In this document: piece after piece, positions 50,697 through 60,162 of the stretch
Numbering within the stretch: position 1 is the first letter of the stretch
Layout of the letters: every line of letters starts with the position of its first letter
Program-made: the position numbers and the translations under genes
Notes under the pieces: generated by a model
The model's database searches: none
The model's input: only the letters and a program-made list of their open reading frames with translations
Told to the model about the DNA's origin: nothing
Source of the DNA: Candidatus Gracilibacteria bacterium
Lineage (GTDB): Bacteria; Patescibacteriota; Gracilibacteria; UBA1369; UBA12473
Reading direction: 5' to 3'
Assembly: GCA_041658685.1 (NCBI GenBank)
Contig: JBAZZS010000001.1
Location: 248,001-312,000, forward strand
DNA length: 64,000 nucleotides

Positions 50697-52877
50697 ATGA
50701 AATTAAGAGAAATAGTGCCATTACTCGGTTTGGTCGCAGGATGCGCGCACGATCCGCAACATTCTCTTGAAGCCCTGGGTAAAGGGAAAAATCCACGCGT
50801 AGATGTTGCCGTTTTTGATCCAGAACTTGGACGAGCTATGAGAATAGCTGAACAAGGAATCGCGGCAATTAATGCTGATCCAGAAAATATTAGAATAGAA
50901 AGGCTTAATGGGTCATACCCTGATGATTTCATGCCACATTCGGATAGAGGAATATATTATGCGCTTGAAGCATATAAGGGGATAACTCCTGATGTCAGCC
51001 TTAAAATTGAACCCCGGAGTCCTATAACTTTTGTGTCTTCTTCTTCTTTTAGGGGTGAGCCAAGAATAACCAAACGTATAGAGATTCAATCAGATAGATG
51101 GTCGCCGAAATCCGGGGCTCAAGGGAAGACTTCATTAATAACCACTCCTCCTAGAACAACGATAGAATCCGGAAAGATTGATTACATGGAAGGGACTTTC
51201 ACACACACCACTTTATGTGATACTGAGCCGGGGGATATACGCTTTACTTATTTTTCCGTCCTCCTTGAGCACCATACGACAGGGGGAGGGGAAAAAGATA
51301 CGAATCAAGCGGAACAGGTTGAAGTGGAAAGAGTGGAGGTTGAATGTAACGAACCCCCGAAAGGTCCTTATATTAGTACTTACATAGTAAGATTAGGGGA
51401 AGGTGAATGGATTATGACAGAACCGGATGTTGTGATGTATCCGGTTGCAACAGCGAAATGGGAGGATGGAGACCCTGCCTATGAGGGCGTATACGCGTTG
51501 GCAAAAGGGGAAAAATTTGATTTTAAAACGGCAACCATGGACGATAATTCGGATCCGGATAAAGCCAAACATTTTTATGCAAATAAAGAGAAGGATGTTG
51601 GGGGTTTTGCTCATGAAATAGAATGGAAAATTTTGGATTTAATAGATTCTATACAGACCAAAGAAAATAATTCTTCAAGTCCGGCCAAAGTTGTTTCTGA
51701 GGGATCCGCCACAGCAAAACCCCAAAAAGAAACTCCTTCGGCTTCACAACCGGTCCAACCCTCGGACTCAGCCATTGTAGCCAAAAGCTTACATCCCCAA
51801 GCACGACGGTCTAAACCCCAGACGGCGCCAAAAGTTGCTCCTCCACCAGTCCCTCGTAAAACGGAAGATGATGCAGACTCCCAACCCTTAAAAGTCGTTC
51901 CAGGAGGAGAGATAGGTATTTGGAGTAGGAGAGTGCAATCACTTATCCCTACGCCAACCGATCAGATTGATGATGAAGCATGGGCAAAGGCTGAGGCGCT
52001 GGAGACCTCGTTAAAAGCAATAATAGCAAAATATCCGGGTTGTAATCATACAGTGAGGGTGGGGCCGGATAGGAACAAGACTGGGCTTTTTATGAGAGTT
52101 CGAGTTATGGATGAGCTAGGAAACTCGATCATGTTAGGCATTCAAGAAGGCGGACAAGGCAATGCTTATATGTTCTGGGAAGAATCAATCCGTGGGAACC
52201 CGCAAAGGGGAAAATTAGATCCTATGCCCATGGATAGAGCAATTTCATGGATGCAAGAGCAGATTGAGTTTCAATCCAAGGAGAGTAAACATCAACTAAG
52301 TTCTTTGATCATGAACCTTCCGGTCATTTCTAAACCTCATCTTACGCCTACATCCAGTAGCGTTACTACTACACCTTCCCCGTCCCCTCTAAAAATTCAT
52401 CCAGTTAAGTCTAAACCTTCTGTTGTCCAAAAATCTCATCCGCTTGTCCCTGTGCCGGCCACCAGTAAACAAGTTAAAGAAGAAAGCCCCGAAGATATCA
52501 AAGTTTCCCCGGCATGGCAAAGGAGTGAAGCGTTGGTTGCGTCATTAAGCAATGTGGCAAAAGAACAAGGTTGTGCAGATAGAGTAAACGTGAGTTCCTC
52601 TAGGGAAGGGATTGGAGTTTCTACGAAAATTGTTTTTCCCTTGTTTGGGGAAAATAGAGATTTTGTCTTTATAAAGATTAGCGAAGAAGAAGCCGAAGCT
52701 AAACCCGGGAAAGGATTAGTCCTCTCCGTGTATGTACAAGAATCCATCCGGGGGGAGCAGCAAGAGTTTTCAACGACTTTGATGAATATAGATAGCGTAA
52801 AGAATTGGGCAGGCAAAGTGATTGCTTCCCAATGCGGACCCTCGGGATATCACTCTATGGCTAAAAGCATGCAATAA
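50697..52877 (+). CDS. Lipoprotein with two copies of an unknown module
   Basis: 726 residues. N-terminal signal MKLREIVPLLGLVAGC with lipobox VAGC (Cys16). The first 300 residues form a mixed domain. Two homologous modules follow, at about 420-545 and 617-720. Each begins W-A/Q-K/R-x-EAL-x-x-SL, contains GC...V/RV, a beta stretch, then Q/WE-ESIRG-x-x-Q and an ending with a Trp-containing helix (SWMQEQI, NWAGKVI). Pro/Ser/Thr/Lys-rich linkers separate them, as in surface proteins with flexible stalks. The module is not recognised. A/T-rich leader, no Shine-Dalgarno. Confidence 0.75.
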   Translation: MKLREIVPLLGLVAGCAHDPQHSLEALGKGKNPRVDVAVFDPELGRAMRIAEQGIAAINADPENIRIERLNGSYPDDFMPHSDRGIYYALEAYKGITPDVSLKIEPRSPITFVSSSSFRGEPRITKRIEIQSDRWSPKSGAQGKTSLITTPPRTTIESGKIDYMEGTFTHTTLCDTEPGDIRFTYFSVLLEHHTTGGGEKDTNQAEQVEVERVEVECNEPPKGPYISTYIVRLGEGEWIMTEPDVVMYPVATAKWEDGDPAYEGVYALAKGEKFDFKTATMDDNSDPDKAKHFYANKEKDVGGFAHEIEWKILDLIDSIQTKENNSSSPAKVVSEGSATAKPQKETPSASQPVQPSDSAIVAKSLHPQARRSKPQTAPKVAPPPVPRKTEDDADSQPLKVVPGGEIGIWSRRVQSLIPTPTDQIDDEAWAKAEALETSLKAIIAKYPGCNHTVRVGPDRNKTGLFMRVRVMDELGNSIMLGIQEGGQGNAYMFWEESIRGNPQRGKLDPMPMDRAISWMQEQIEFQSKESKHQLSSLIMNLPVISKPHLTPTSSSVTTTPSPSPLKIHPVKSKPSVVQKSHPLVPVPATSKQVKEESPEDIKVSPAWQRSEALVASLSNVAKEQGCADRVNVSSSREGIGVSTKIVFPLFGENRDFVFIKISEEEAEAKPGKGLVLSVYVQESIRGEQQEFSTTLMNIDSVKNWAGKVIASQCGPSGYHSMAKSMQ

Positions 52878-52897
52878 CTTGATTCGCTTCGTAGTAA

Positions 52898-52966
52898 TCA
52901 GCGAATTATTGAAAATTCAACATGGGGCTGAAAATGGGGCATTTTTCTCAAGGACACTCACTTCGT
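52898..52966 (+). repeat. 69-bp dispersed repeat, copy B
   Basis: 66 of 69 positions identical to 2435-2503, with the same inner hairpin and CTCACTTCG end. It lies between the two convergent genes ending at 52877 and 53018. Confidence 0.8.
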
Positions 52967-52978
52967 GGAGATGAAATA

Positions 52979-53009
52979 CGGGGAGCTCACTTCGCTGCGC
53001 TACGTGAGT
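52979..53009. repeat. Palindromic element (CTCACTTCG family)
   Basis: CGGGGAG, CTCAC (52986-52990), TTCGCTGCGCTAC, GTGAG (53004-53008). It is directly before the stop of the DUF4173-like gene and just after repeat copy B. Confidence 0.7.
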
Positions 53010-53017
53010 GGTGTCTG

Positions 53018-54946
53018 TTAAAAGCACTCAAACGGCTCAGCCGCATACTCCGCCTTTAAGTCTTTAAAAATTCCGTGTTCATCTTTTTGAAATTCCTCAA
53101 AGCTAACATCGTAAACCCCGCCATAATAAGTATCTATCTGCGTCACAAGCTCATCGCTCTCATCGCCAAGAATCCTCGATAAAATATTTTGCAGCCAAGG
53201 ATCTTCAATGGCTCGATCGATTCCCATCAGCGGATATTCAAAACTGTAAAGACGATTCCCCGCTTCATTCCCCAAATCCACCCCATACGTGAGTTGATAA
53301 TTTTGGATTTCACGGAGCAGACAACGGGCTCCATCCACTTTCCCATTCACGGCGACCGCATCTCCCAATAAAGAATTTAAAGAGGAAATCGAGCGAAAAA
53401 CATCAAAATTCCAGGCCGTGATCGAACCTCCGGAATCATTGACGGAAATTCTATAAGCATTTTCAATCGTGGAAATCGCAAGATAAAAATCCGCCAAACG
53501 GACCTTTTCCGCATCGGTCGGGACGCGTTTTTCATTCACCAGGGTTTGTAAAAAATCCTGCGCCGCATACAAAGAAGCTTCCCATCCCTCCACGGCATCG
53601 GCCGAGAGATTGCTGATGTAAAAATAATCCGGTGAAGTCTGTTTGGACAGATTCCAGTTCGCAATGGTTTGATCCACATTCATGACATTGAAAAATAAAA
53701 GCACAGCCAAAGAAATAACCCACAGTCCTTGGAAAAGTCGTTTTTCCTGCATCTTTCGAAACAACGCAAGCAAGAGAATCAAAACAAAAAATCCGACCAA
53801 CCACGCTAGTAAAACACTGCCCGTTAAACGGATTCGCGTCAGGCCTTCGTACACCGTGATATAAAGAAAGTCGCGCTTAAACGCGGACGCCAACAGCGCG
53901 AACAATTCCACCACGAGCAAGACATTGAGAATTTTGAGAAGGCGAATTTGCGAAATCGCGGTCAAGGTGCGTTCTTTTAAAATCACAAAATACGCGATCA
54001 TTCCGCCCAAAAACGACGTGAATAAAAGTTCCATAAATCCTTTTCTCACATAATCGGAATACGTGAGATCAAGGCTCTGGAAATCGGCTTGGTTTGTGAA
54101 AAGATATTCCCATTGGATGCCCAAAAAAATGGCGAATAAAACCAACATCGCCGCCACGGGCAACACCACATCGTAAAAAGAAAAAATGGAAAACGTCGGA
54201 GGTTTGGGCGCGGTTTTGAAAGAAAAACTCAAAGCCAACATTAAACAAAAAGCCAAAAAGAGCGAAGCGAAAAATCGGCCCCAGAATTCTTCTCGAATTT
54301 CTTTGATAAAATCCGCAAAAACAGGGTCAGCGGCAGCCAAAAGTGAGGCGAAAACACCCACGATCACCAGTGTGATCACTGTGGTTTTTACAATCGCAAA
54401 CGTTCGAGTTTTGTGCGTGCTTTTGGATTGGGAAAAAACGAATTTAAAAAACACAAGAATATGCCGAAGTCCTTTTGCAAAAAAAGAAACTTTTTCTCGC
54501 GCCACCCACAGTCCGTTGTATAAAAATTGATCACTCGCTAAAAAGAAAACCAAAGCTAAAAGACAGCTCACAATCGTAAGTCCATCGATCCACTGGACCA
54601 AAGCGCTCGCGCGAATGGAGATGAAAATCGACGCAAAAATCCCGGTGCCCAAAAATCCATACGTCAATGCGGTGCGTTTGGCTTTTGGAAAGGCGAAAAA
54701 GAGGGCCAATAAGAAAGCGATAAAAAACAGCGACACTCCCAAGCCCATATAAGAAAATTCAAACGCGTTATGCAGGAAGAGGTTGTACGCAATGATCACC
54801 ATTAAGAGCGCGCTCGGCAAAAAAGGCGCAAAACGAAATTCCTTTAAATCGTCGGGAGTGATGGGCGCTTTTTTGAACAGCCAATACAAGAAAAGGAATG
54901 GAGAAATAGTGAAGAAAAGAAAACTTAAAAATCCAAGAAAGGCCAT
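53018..54946 (-). CDS. DUF4173-like multi-spanning membrane protein
   Basis: 642 residues. About twelve hydrophobic helices fill residues 1-440: for example LGFLSFLFFTISPFLFLYWLF at the start, and VVLPVAAMLVLFAIFLGIQWEYLF around 257. The segment QWEYLFTN followed by LTYSDYVRKGFMELL is the hallmark of DUF4173-type proteins (LFG...SYAEYARRGFFEL). A soluble C-terminal tail of about 200 residues carries a helical, TPR-like stretch. Function unknown. Only 82 bp separate it from the divergent helicase gene, so the two may share a control region. Confidence 0.82.
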   Translation of the reverse strand: MAFLGFLSFLFFTISPFLFLYWLFKKAPITPDDLKEFRFAPFLPSALLMVIIAYNLFLHNAFEFSYMGLGVSLFFIAFLLALFFAFPKAKRTALTYGFLGTGIFASIFISIRASALVQWIDGLTIVSCLLALVFFLASDQFLYNGLWVAREKVSFFAKGLRHILVFFKFVFSQSKSTHKTRTFAIVKTTVITLVIVGVFASLLAAADPVFADFIKEIREEFWGRFFASLFLAFCLMLALSFSFKTAPKPPTFSIFSFYDVVLPVAAMLVLFAIFLGIQWEYLFTNQADFQSLDLTYSDYVRKGFMELLFTSFLGGMIAYFVILKERTLTAISQIRLLKILNVLLVVELFALLASAFKRDFLYITVYEGLTRIRLTGSVLLAWLVGFFVLILLLALFRKMQEKRLFQGLWVISLAVLLFFNVMNVDQTIANWNLSKQTSPDYFYISNLSADAVEGWEASLYAAQDFLQTLVNEKRVPTDAEKVRLADFYLAISTIENAYRISVNDSGGSITAWNFDVFRSISSLNSLLGDAVAVNGKVDGARCLLREIQNYQLTYGVDLGNEAGNRLYSFEYPLMGIDRAIEDPWLQNILSRILGDESDELVTQIDTYYGGVYDVSFEEFQKDEHGIFKDLKAEYAAEPFECF

Positions 54947-55028
54947 AAAAAGGAGGTTAGCTATTGTGACGGCATTATACCATGGTTATACTGGGCCTCG
55001 ACAAAATAAACTTTTGCTTTTTTATCTC

Positions 55029-56771
55029 ATGCCCCTCAATTCATCTCAGCTCCAGGCCATTGAAAGCGACGGCGGTCCGACTCTTATTGTGGCCGGCCCG
55101 GGCAGTGGAAAAACCACGACCTTGACCCTTCGAATCGCTTATCTCATCCGAGAAAATCTGGCCAAACCCTCGCAGATTTTAGCTCTCACATTCACACAAA
55201 AAGCCGCGAAAGAAATCACGGAACGCGTGCAAACCTTGCAGGAATTTGTGGGAAAAGAAAGCCCGATGATTTGTACGTTTCACGGGTTGGCGAACACGTT
55301 GATTCGAGAAAATCCGGGGGTTGTTCCCGGAACGCAAGATTTCGAAATCGTATCCGAAGGCGATCAAAAAAACTTGGTTCGAGAACTTTTGAAAAAAGCC
55401 CCCAACGCCTTCCCGGCTTTGGAAGGCCTCGAGGTGCGCGATGTGCTCCTCGCATTGAGCCGATTTAAGAATGGACTTAACCAAGGATACGCCCATCCCG
55501 AAATGGCTGGCTTTGCCGAAGTCTATCAAAAAGAATTGGAAGCTAAAAATCGTCTCGACTTCGACGATCTTTTACTTAAAGCGCTTCAATTATTAGAGGG
55601 GAGTGAGGAAATTTTAAAACGCTACCAATCTCGATTCCTTCACATCCTGGTGGACGAATATCAAGACACCAACGCGGTTCAGGATCGACTCCTTCATTTG
55701 CTGGCAGGAGATCGCCAAAACATTTTTGCCATCGGAGATCCGGATCAGGCCATTTACGCTTTCCGTGGAGCGAATCGGGAAAATTTCACGAATTTCCAAA
55801 CTCGCTATCCCAACTCAACATTGATTCGATTGAATGAAAATTATCGTTGCCCGCACAATGTGGCAAAAGCCGCGTACGCCGTGATTCAAAACAACCCGAA
55901 TCGTTTAGGCGAATTTCCGGTGACCATAAAGGAAACCGTGGAGCCGGTTCAAATCATTGCTGCGGAAAATCATTATGAAGAAGAGTCGTTTGTGGTGAAA
56001 ACCATTCAGTCTTTGATCGAAGGCACGGATCACGAATACACCTGGAAAGATATTGTGGTTTTGTACCGAACACATTCGGTGGGGGAAAGCCTTGCCCAAG
56101 CCATGGACCATGCCGGCATCCCGTACGAGCGCGTGGGGGAAGCGAGCTTTTTTGACCATAAAGAAATCCGAGAATTTTTGGAAAAAGTGAAGGCGCGTCA
56201 CAATTGGGGCGGGATCAACGCGGTCTCGACCACCAAAACGCTTTCCGGCCATTTACAGGAGCTCATGACCGAATTCGGATTGCGCAACGAACGCTACGAC
56301 CTCCTTTTGGAATTGCTGAATTGGGCCACAGCTTACAATGATCTTCCGGTGCGCGAGGCGTTTGACGCATTATTGGCCGACGCAGCCCTAACCAAAAGCG
56401 ACGAAGATTGGGCGAATCAAAATAAAGACGCGGTCCGGCTCATGACGTTTCACGCCGCCAAAGGTCTCGAGTTCCCGGTGGTATTTTTGGCCGGGCTTGA
56501 GGATGGCGTGGTGCCGTATTTAAAGCATGAAAGTACCCCCGATCACCTCGAAGAAGAGCGCCGCCTGTTTTACGTGGGCATGACTCGCGCCATGGACCGT
56601 TTATATCTTTCTTACGCCAAAGAACGCACTCTTTACGGAGAAAAAACCGTGATGCAACCGTCTCGGTTTTTGGAAGAAATCCCGTCGGATTTGGTGGAAG
56701 TGAAAGCCCTCGTGGCCCGCGAACGTCGAAAACTCAAAAAAGAGGAGGAGCTTCAACCGACGTTGTTTTAA
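55029..56771 (+). CDS. Short UvrD/PcrA-type DNA helicase
   Basis: 580 residues from the ATG at 55029 (MPLNSSQLQAIES); 82 extra upstream codons would overlap the divergent gene. Superfamily 1A motifs in order: Q-motif LNSSQLQAI, Walker A GPGSGKTT (22-29), TFTQKAAKEI (Ia), VDEYQDT (about 207-213), GDPDQAIYAFRG (about 236-247), ENYRC, MTFHAAKGLEFPVVF (about 471-485) and YVGMTRA (about 515). After motif IV (FFDHKEIREFLEKVKARHNW) the chain passes at once to a short segment, so the usual 2B subdomain of 150 or so residues is missing or very reduced. It is a DNA repair or replication helicase. Confidence 0.9.
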   Translation: MPLNSSQLQAIESDGGPTLIVAGPGSGKTTTLTLRIAYLIRENLAKPSQILALTFTQKAAKEITERVQTLQEFVGKESPMICTFHGLANTLIRENPGVVPGTQDFEIVSEGDQKNLVRELLKKAPNAFPALEGLEVRDVLLALSRFKNGLNQGYAHPEMAGFAEVYQKELEAKNRLDFDDLLLKALQLLEGSEEILKRYQSRFLHILVDEYQDTNAVQDRLLHLLAGDRQNIFAIGDPDQAIYAFRGANRENFTNFQTRYPNSTLIRLNENYRCPHNVAKAAYAVIQNNPNRLGEFPVTIKETVEPVQIIAAENHYEEESFVVKTIQSLIEGTDHEYTWKDIVVLYRTHSVGESLAQAMDHAGIPYERVGEASFFDHKEIREFLEKVKARHNWGGINAVSTTKTLSGHLQELMTEFGLRNERYDLLLELLNWATAYNDLPVREAFDALLADAALTKSDEDWANQNKDAVRLMTFHAAKGLEFPVVFLAGLEDGVVPYLKHESTPDHLEEERRLFYVGMTRAMDRLYLSYAKERTLYGEKTVMQPSRFLEEIPSDLVEVKALVARERRKLKKEEELQPTLF

Positions 56772-56801
56772 AAAACCAACCGTTTGTATCTGAAATAGGG
56801 G

Positions 56802-56830
56802 TTGACAGATTGAATAAGGATTGTTAAAAT
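56802..56830 (+). promoter_or_regulatory. Promoter of the sigma-like gene
   Basis: TTGACA (56802-56807), 17-bp spacer, TAAAAT (56825-56830), 28 bp before the ATG. A near-consensus house-keeping promoter. Confidence 0.8.
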
Positions 56831-56857
56831 AACAAACCTTATTTTTTGTTTTAGAAT

Positions 56858-58999
56858 ATGTCTGAAGTGGGAATATTTGAATTTGTTGGTCTAACCCCAT
56901 CGCTTCAACAACCGGCTGTAGAATGTTTAGCAGTCTCGGAAATTTCCGCGATTCATCCCAATGTCCGTCGTCTTATCGAAGAAGTTTTTAGTCGAAATTC
57001 AGACAGAAGAGATCCTGCAAGAAAAATGGTTGAATTTTTAGATAGGGCGGAGGGTCGCCCGATCCCTGAAACGATTTTATTAAACGAAATAGGAGGGAAT
57101 ATACGTGCGTTTAGGACAAGAGCCGAACGTTTAGTCAGAGATTCCGATCAATATAACGAATTGTATGGAGTTCAAATCAGTAAAGGGGTCCTTCCGGTTC
57201 ATATTGTAGGTAGACATCCTGAAAGCACCTATACATTAACCTGTAATCAAGGGTTTATTGCCCCGGAAAATTCTCCTCCTTTATTGATGGAAGGTGAGGT
57301 CGACCAACGCGTTCAGGCAGTCATTGAAAAAGATTTTCCTTCTTGCCCAAGGACCAAGAATGTAATAAAAATAATGGAATTGTTAGCAATAAATCCGAAA
57401 CGGTGGATGGGGCCTGATGATTTTCGAACACTTTTAGAAGAACCAGGATCATTACATCAAAATTTAAACAAATTGGCTGATTGCTATCCATTGATTAATG
57501 ATCAAGCTCGAGGAAGGGGTTTTTATATTGAAAGAACCTTTGCCAAAAAACTTGGAACTAAAGAGAAAATTTATTGGAGATTGATCTATACAGAAAAGCC
57601 AGCATCCGGAGAAGCTGAAAAAGCCACCCCTCTTTCCAAAGAAAATAAAATCCATTTTTTAGTGGCACAGGCTTTAGAAAAAGAAGGAACTCGCTTTACT
57701 CAAACCCATGCAGGTCGAATATTGGATTTTTTGGGCAGAAATATAAATACAGACATAACATATCCTCAAATCACTAAAGCTTTAAATATTTCCGAGGGCA
57801 CCTTATCTCAAGCCTTGGCAATTTTAAGTAATAAATATGGAGAAAAGCAAAATGGGCCATTTAAAATTGTCCGAAAACGCATTGGAAGAGAAAGGAGCAC
57901 GCATCCTCGAACAATAATCCGTTTGGAAATATTACCTAATGAAGTCATTCCTTTTGAGCCTCTCGTTTTTCAAGACAGAATTCAAAAGTTACGGGCAGGC
58001 GCGAGAAGCGAATATGGAAGAAAAATGATAACTTTATTGGAAGAAGTAGCTTTAGCTTATCGGCAAGTTTGTGCTGAAGAAGACGTTCTTCCCATGAAGG
58101 TACGCGATTTAGCTATAAAATTAAACTTATCTCATGGGTTGATTAAAAAAATGATCGAAGAGTCATCAGAAAGAAGAGAAGCCTTGGGACTTTGTGTGGA
58201 AATAATAATAAAAGGCCGTGAACATATTTTAGTGCCACGGATGTTACGTTTTATAGGAGATTACAGAAAAAATGCCTTAGAAATGGAAAAAGATGAGGTG
58301 GAAAGTAGCGGGATTCTTAGAAGAGATAAAAATAGGATAAAAGCGAATCTTCAATTAGCATCGAAATACAGGGGAGATATTATAGAAAAAGCGATGAATA
58401 TTATGAGGAAAAAATCTTCGCAACATGATTTATTAGAGTTGGTAAAAACTAGCGCAGAAGATTTTTTATTTACTTTTGTTGTTTTTAAATTCGATCCAGA
58501 TCAACACCCGCAAGGGGATGCAGGTTTCCAAGATTATGCGGTTAAAGGTCTTGTTACTAAATTATTTAGAGACCTCGATCATGAAAATTATCATAGAATT
58601 AGAGAAGGGAAAATAGCTAGGGAGAACAGCGAATGGGGGAGAGGGACGATAATTCCCAAAAATGGGAGAACGAAAGGAGAGCGATCAGACGGAGGAGAGA
58701 GCGTTCCATTAGAAATGGACAACCCAGAAGTTTTATTAATACGAGAAGAGGAAGGTTTGGCCAGGGAAAGATTAAGAGTTGCAATACGTAAGATAATGGA
58801 GGAAGAAAAGGATGAAGGTACTAGAATAATTTTAACAAGACTTTCGGAGGGAGTAAGCAATGTTGATATACACAGAGAATTGATAGGAAAAAATTTGATT
58901 CAATACAAGGGAAAGAGACTAGGAAATGCAGTGTGGGCAAGAATTGCTGCGATGAGAGAAAAATTCAAGGAAAGATTAAGCGTTCTCATGGAAACATAA
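56858..58999 (+). CDS. Large DNA-binding protein with sigma-70-like C-terminal region
   Basis: 713 residues, one continuous frame. Residues 1-500 hold several winged-helix-like segments, e.g. PQITKALNISEGTLSQALAIL (about 305-325) and VRDLAIKLNLSHGLIKKMIEE (about 414-434). Residues about 522-585 look like sigma region 2 (DLLELVKTSAEDFLFTFVVFKFDPD...F-x-DYAVKGLVTKLFRDL; compare DLVQEG...A..KFDP...F..YA...I...I). The stretch NPEVLLIREEEGLARERLRVAI (about 627-648) is like the region 3/4 link, and RIILTRLSEGVSNVDIHREL with a final basic helix is like region 4. It could be an alternative sigma factor with a sensory N-terminus. Family not recognised. The promoter at 56802-56830 is strong. Confidence 0.75.
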   Translation: MSEVGIFEFVGLTPSLQQPAVECLAVSEISAIHPNVRRLIEEVFSRNSDRRDPARKMVEFLDRAEGRPIPETILLNEIGGNIRAFRTRAERLVRDSDQYNELYGVQISKGVLPVHIVGRHPESTYTLTCNQGFIAPENSPPLLMEGEVDQRVQAVIEKDFPSCPRTKNVIKIMELLAINPKRWMGPDDFRTLLEEPGSLHQNLNKLADCYPLINDQARGRGFYIERTFAKKLGTKEKIYWRLIYTEKPASGEAEKATPLSKENKIHFLVAQALEKEGTRFTQTHAGRILDFLGRNINTDITYPQITKALNISEGTLSQALAILSNKYGEKQNGPFKIVRKRIGRERSTHPRTIIRLEILPNEVIPFEPLVFQDRIQKLRAGARSEYGRKMITLLEEVALAYRQVCAEEDVLPMKVRDLAIKLNLSHGLIKKMIEESSERREALGLCVEIIIKGREHILVPRMLRFIGDYRKNALEMEKDEVESSGILRRDKNRIKANLQLASKYRGDIIEKAMNIMRKKSSQHDLLELVKTSAEDFLFTFVVFKFDPDQHPQGDAGFQDYAVKGLVTKLFRDLDHENYHRIREGKIARENSEWGRGTIIPKNGRTKGERSDGGESVPLEMDNPEVLLIREEEGLARERLRVAIRKIMEEEKDEGTRIILTRLSEGVSNVDIHRELIGKNLIQYKGKRLGNAVWARIAAMREKFKERLSVLMET

Positions 59000-59019
59000 A
59001 TATCGTGCTGAAATTTAAC

Positions 59020-59577
59020 TCACTGAATCATCGGCAATCCCGTTCCTGATTTTTCTTCCGTCTTTTCGCCGTATTGAAATTCATCATCAATGATGTCGTT
59101 TTTGCCCCATTCTTCGAGCCAGTCGGCCACTTGGAAGATTTTATACGTGCCGTCTTTGAGCGAACAAATCACGCGTTTGAGGCCGCAATTGATCAGCATT
59201 TTTTTGCAAATAAAACACGGGAACGCATCAATGGGCTGCGTTTGATCGTTGCCATAAATTTTTCCATAAATGTACATGTCTCCGCCGAGTAAGCTTGTCC
59301 CGGAGCGTGCGGCATTGATGATCGCGTTTTGCTCCGCATGAACCGAACGGCACATTTCATAACGATGCCCGGAGGGGATGCCGAGTTTTTTGCGCAAACA
59401 AAAACCGTGTTCGAGAGAACTCTTAGTGCCGCGAGGCGCTCCGCAATACCCGGTGGCCACGACTTGGTCCTCCCGAATGATCACGGCTCCAATTTCCACT
59501 TTCGTACATGTGGAACGGCGGCAAACACTCTTGGCTAAATCAAGATAATATTCATCTTTAGAAGGGCGCGTGTCCAT
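59020..59577 (-). CDS. dCMP deaminase family protein
   Basis: Zinc enzyme of the cytidine/deoxycytidylate deaminase fold, expected to convert dCMP to dUMP for dTMP synthesis (ComEB-type). 185 residues. The zinc and catalytic motif is VHAEQNAI (about 81-88: His and the proton-shuttling Glu) together with PCFICKKM (about 119-126), giving two Cys ligands. A further CRRSTCTKVEIGAVI segment near 19-33 may bind a second structural zinc, as in phage T4 and ComEB dCMP deaminases. It is next to the UPF0200-like kinase gene (11 bp) on the same strand. Confidence 0.9.
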   Translation of the reverse strand: MDTRPSKDEYYLDLAKSVCRRSTCTKVEIGAVIIREDQVVATGYCGAPRGTKSSLEHGFCLRKKLGIPSGHRYEMCRSVHAEQNAIINAARSGTSLLGGDMYIYGKIYGNDQTQPIDAFPCFICKKMLINCGLKRVICSLKDGTYKIFQVADWLEEWGKNDIIDDEFQYGEKTEEKSGTGLPMIQ

Positions 59578-59588
59578 GATTTTTTGAG

Positions 59589-60152
59589 TTAGGATTTGAG
59601 AAGCGAATGATAGTAGGAAAGAATATTTTTCTCAAGCGCATCGAGTGTGCCTTCATTGGGGACGACTCGATCAACTTTTTGCATGCAAAGCCCGACTTGT
59701 TGTCCTTCGGGCGGTTCATTTTTCCCCCATTCTCGATCCAATTTAGTCGCAATCTCTTCGCGAGAAATCGCGTCGCCGGCTCTGCCGCGAGAAAGGAGTC
59801 GTTCAATCAACATTTCTCGGGGAGTAGAAATTCCAATCACATAAACCTCAGAAACTGAATGAAGCGCCTCAATTTCCGCAGGATTGCGAATCCCATCAAT
59901 GATCCAATTTCCATCCGGCGCAGTGGATTGAGCTTTTTCAAGCGCGCGTTTGGCCAATACTCCGGGCCCTTCTTTCGCACGCATCGAATTCCCGACTTCC
60001 ATCAGGCGTTCGCGTTCTTCCGGAATGTTTCGTCTTTTGGCCTCCTCCCTTACCATCGAAGAAAGGGTGATGTGGGAAAATCCCAATTTCTTGAAGATCT
60101 CCACCACTTCACCCTTTCCGGAAGCCATTGGACCTGTAAGGCCAATGATCAT
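59589..60152 (-). CDS. P-loop kinase of the UPF0200 / dNMP kinase-like type
   Basis: 187 residues. The Walker A motif is GLTGPMASGKG (about 4-14). The block MVREEAKRRNIP...R..LMEVGNSMRAKEGPGVLAKRALEK (two parts: MVREEAKRRNIP and GPGVLAKRALEK) and WIIDGIRNPAEIEAL match archaeal UPF0200 and adenylate kinase-like proteins rather than dephospho-CoA kinase. The LID-like RLLSRGRAGDA follows. Being next to dCMP deaminase, a nucleotide monophosphate kinase role is likely, but the substrate is unproven. Confidence 0.78.
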   Translation of the reverse strand: MIIGLTGPMASGKGEVVEIFKKLGFSHITLSSMVREEAKRRNIPEERERLMEVGNSMRAKEGPGVLAKRALEKAQSTAPDGNWIIDGIRNPAEIEALHSVSEVYVIGISTPREMLIERLLSRGRAGDAISREEIATKLDREWGKNEPPEGQQVGLCMQKVDRVVPNEGTLDALEKNILSYYHSLLKS

Positions 60153-60162
60153 AAATTTAAAA

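Noticed and set aside
54783..55028. 82-residue N-terminal extension of the UvrD-type helicase
   Set aside because: It overlaps the divergent DUF4173-like gene and its basic, low-complexity translation is unlike helicase N-termini.
59589..60152. Dephospho-CoA kinase (CoaE)
   Set aside because: The motifs after the P-loop (MVREEAKRR, GPGVLAKR, IDGIRNPAE) match UPF0200-like proteins, not CoaE.
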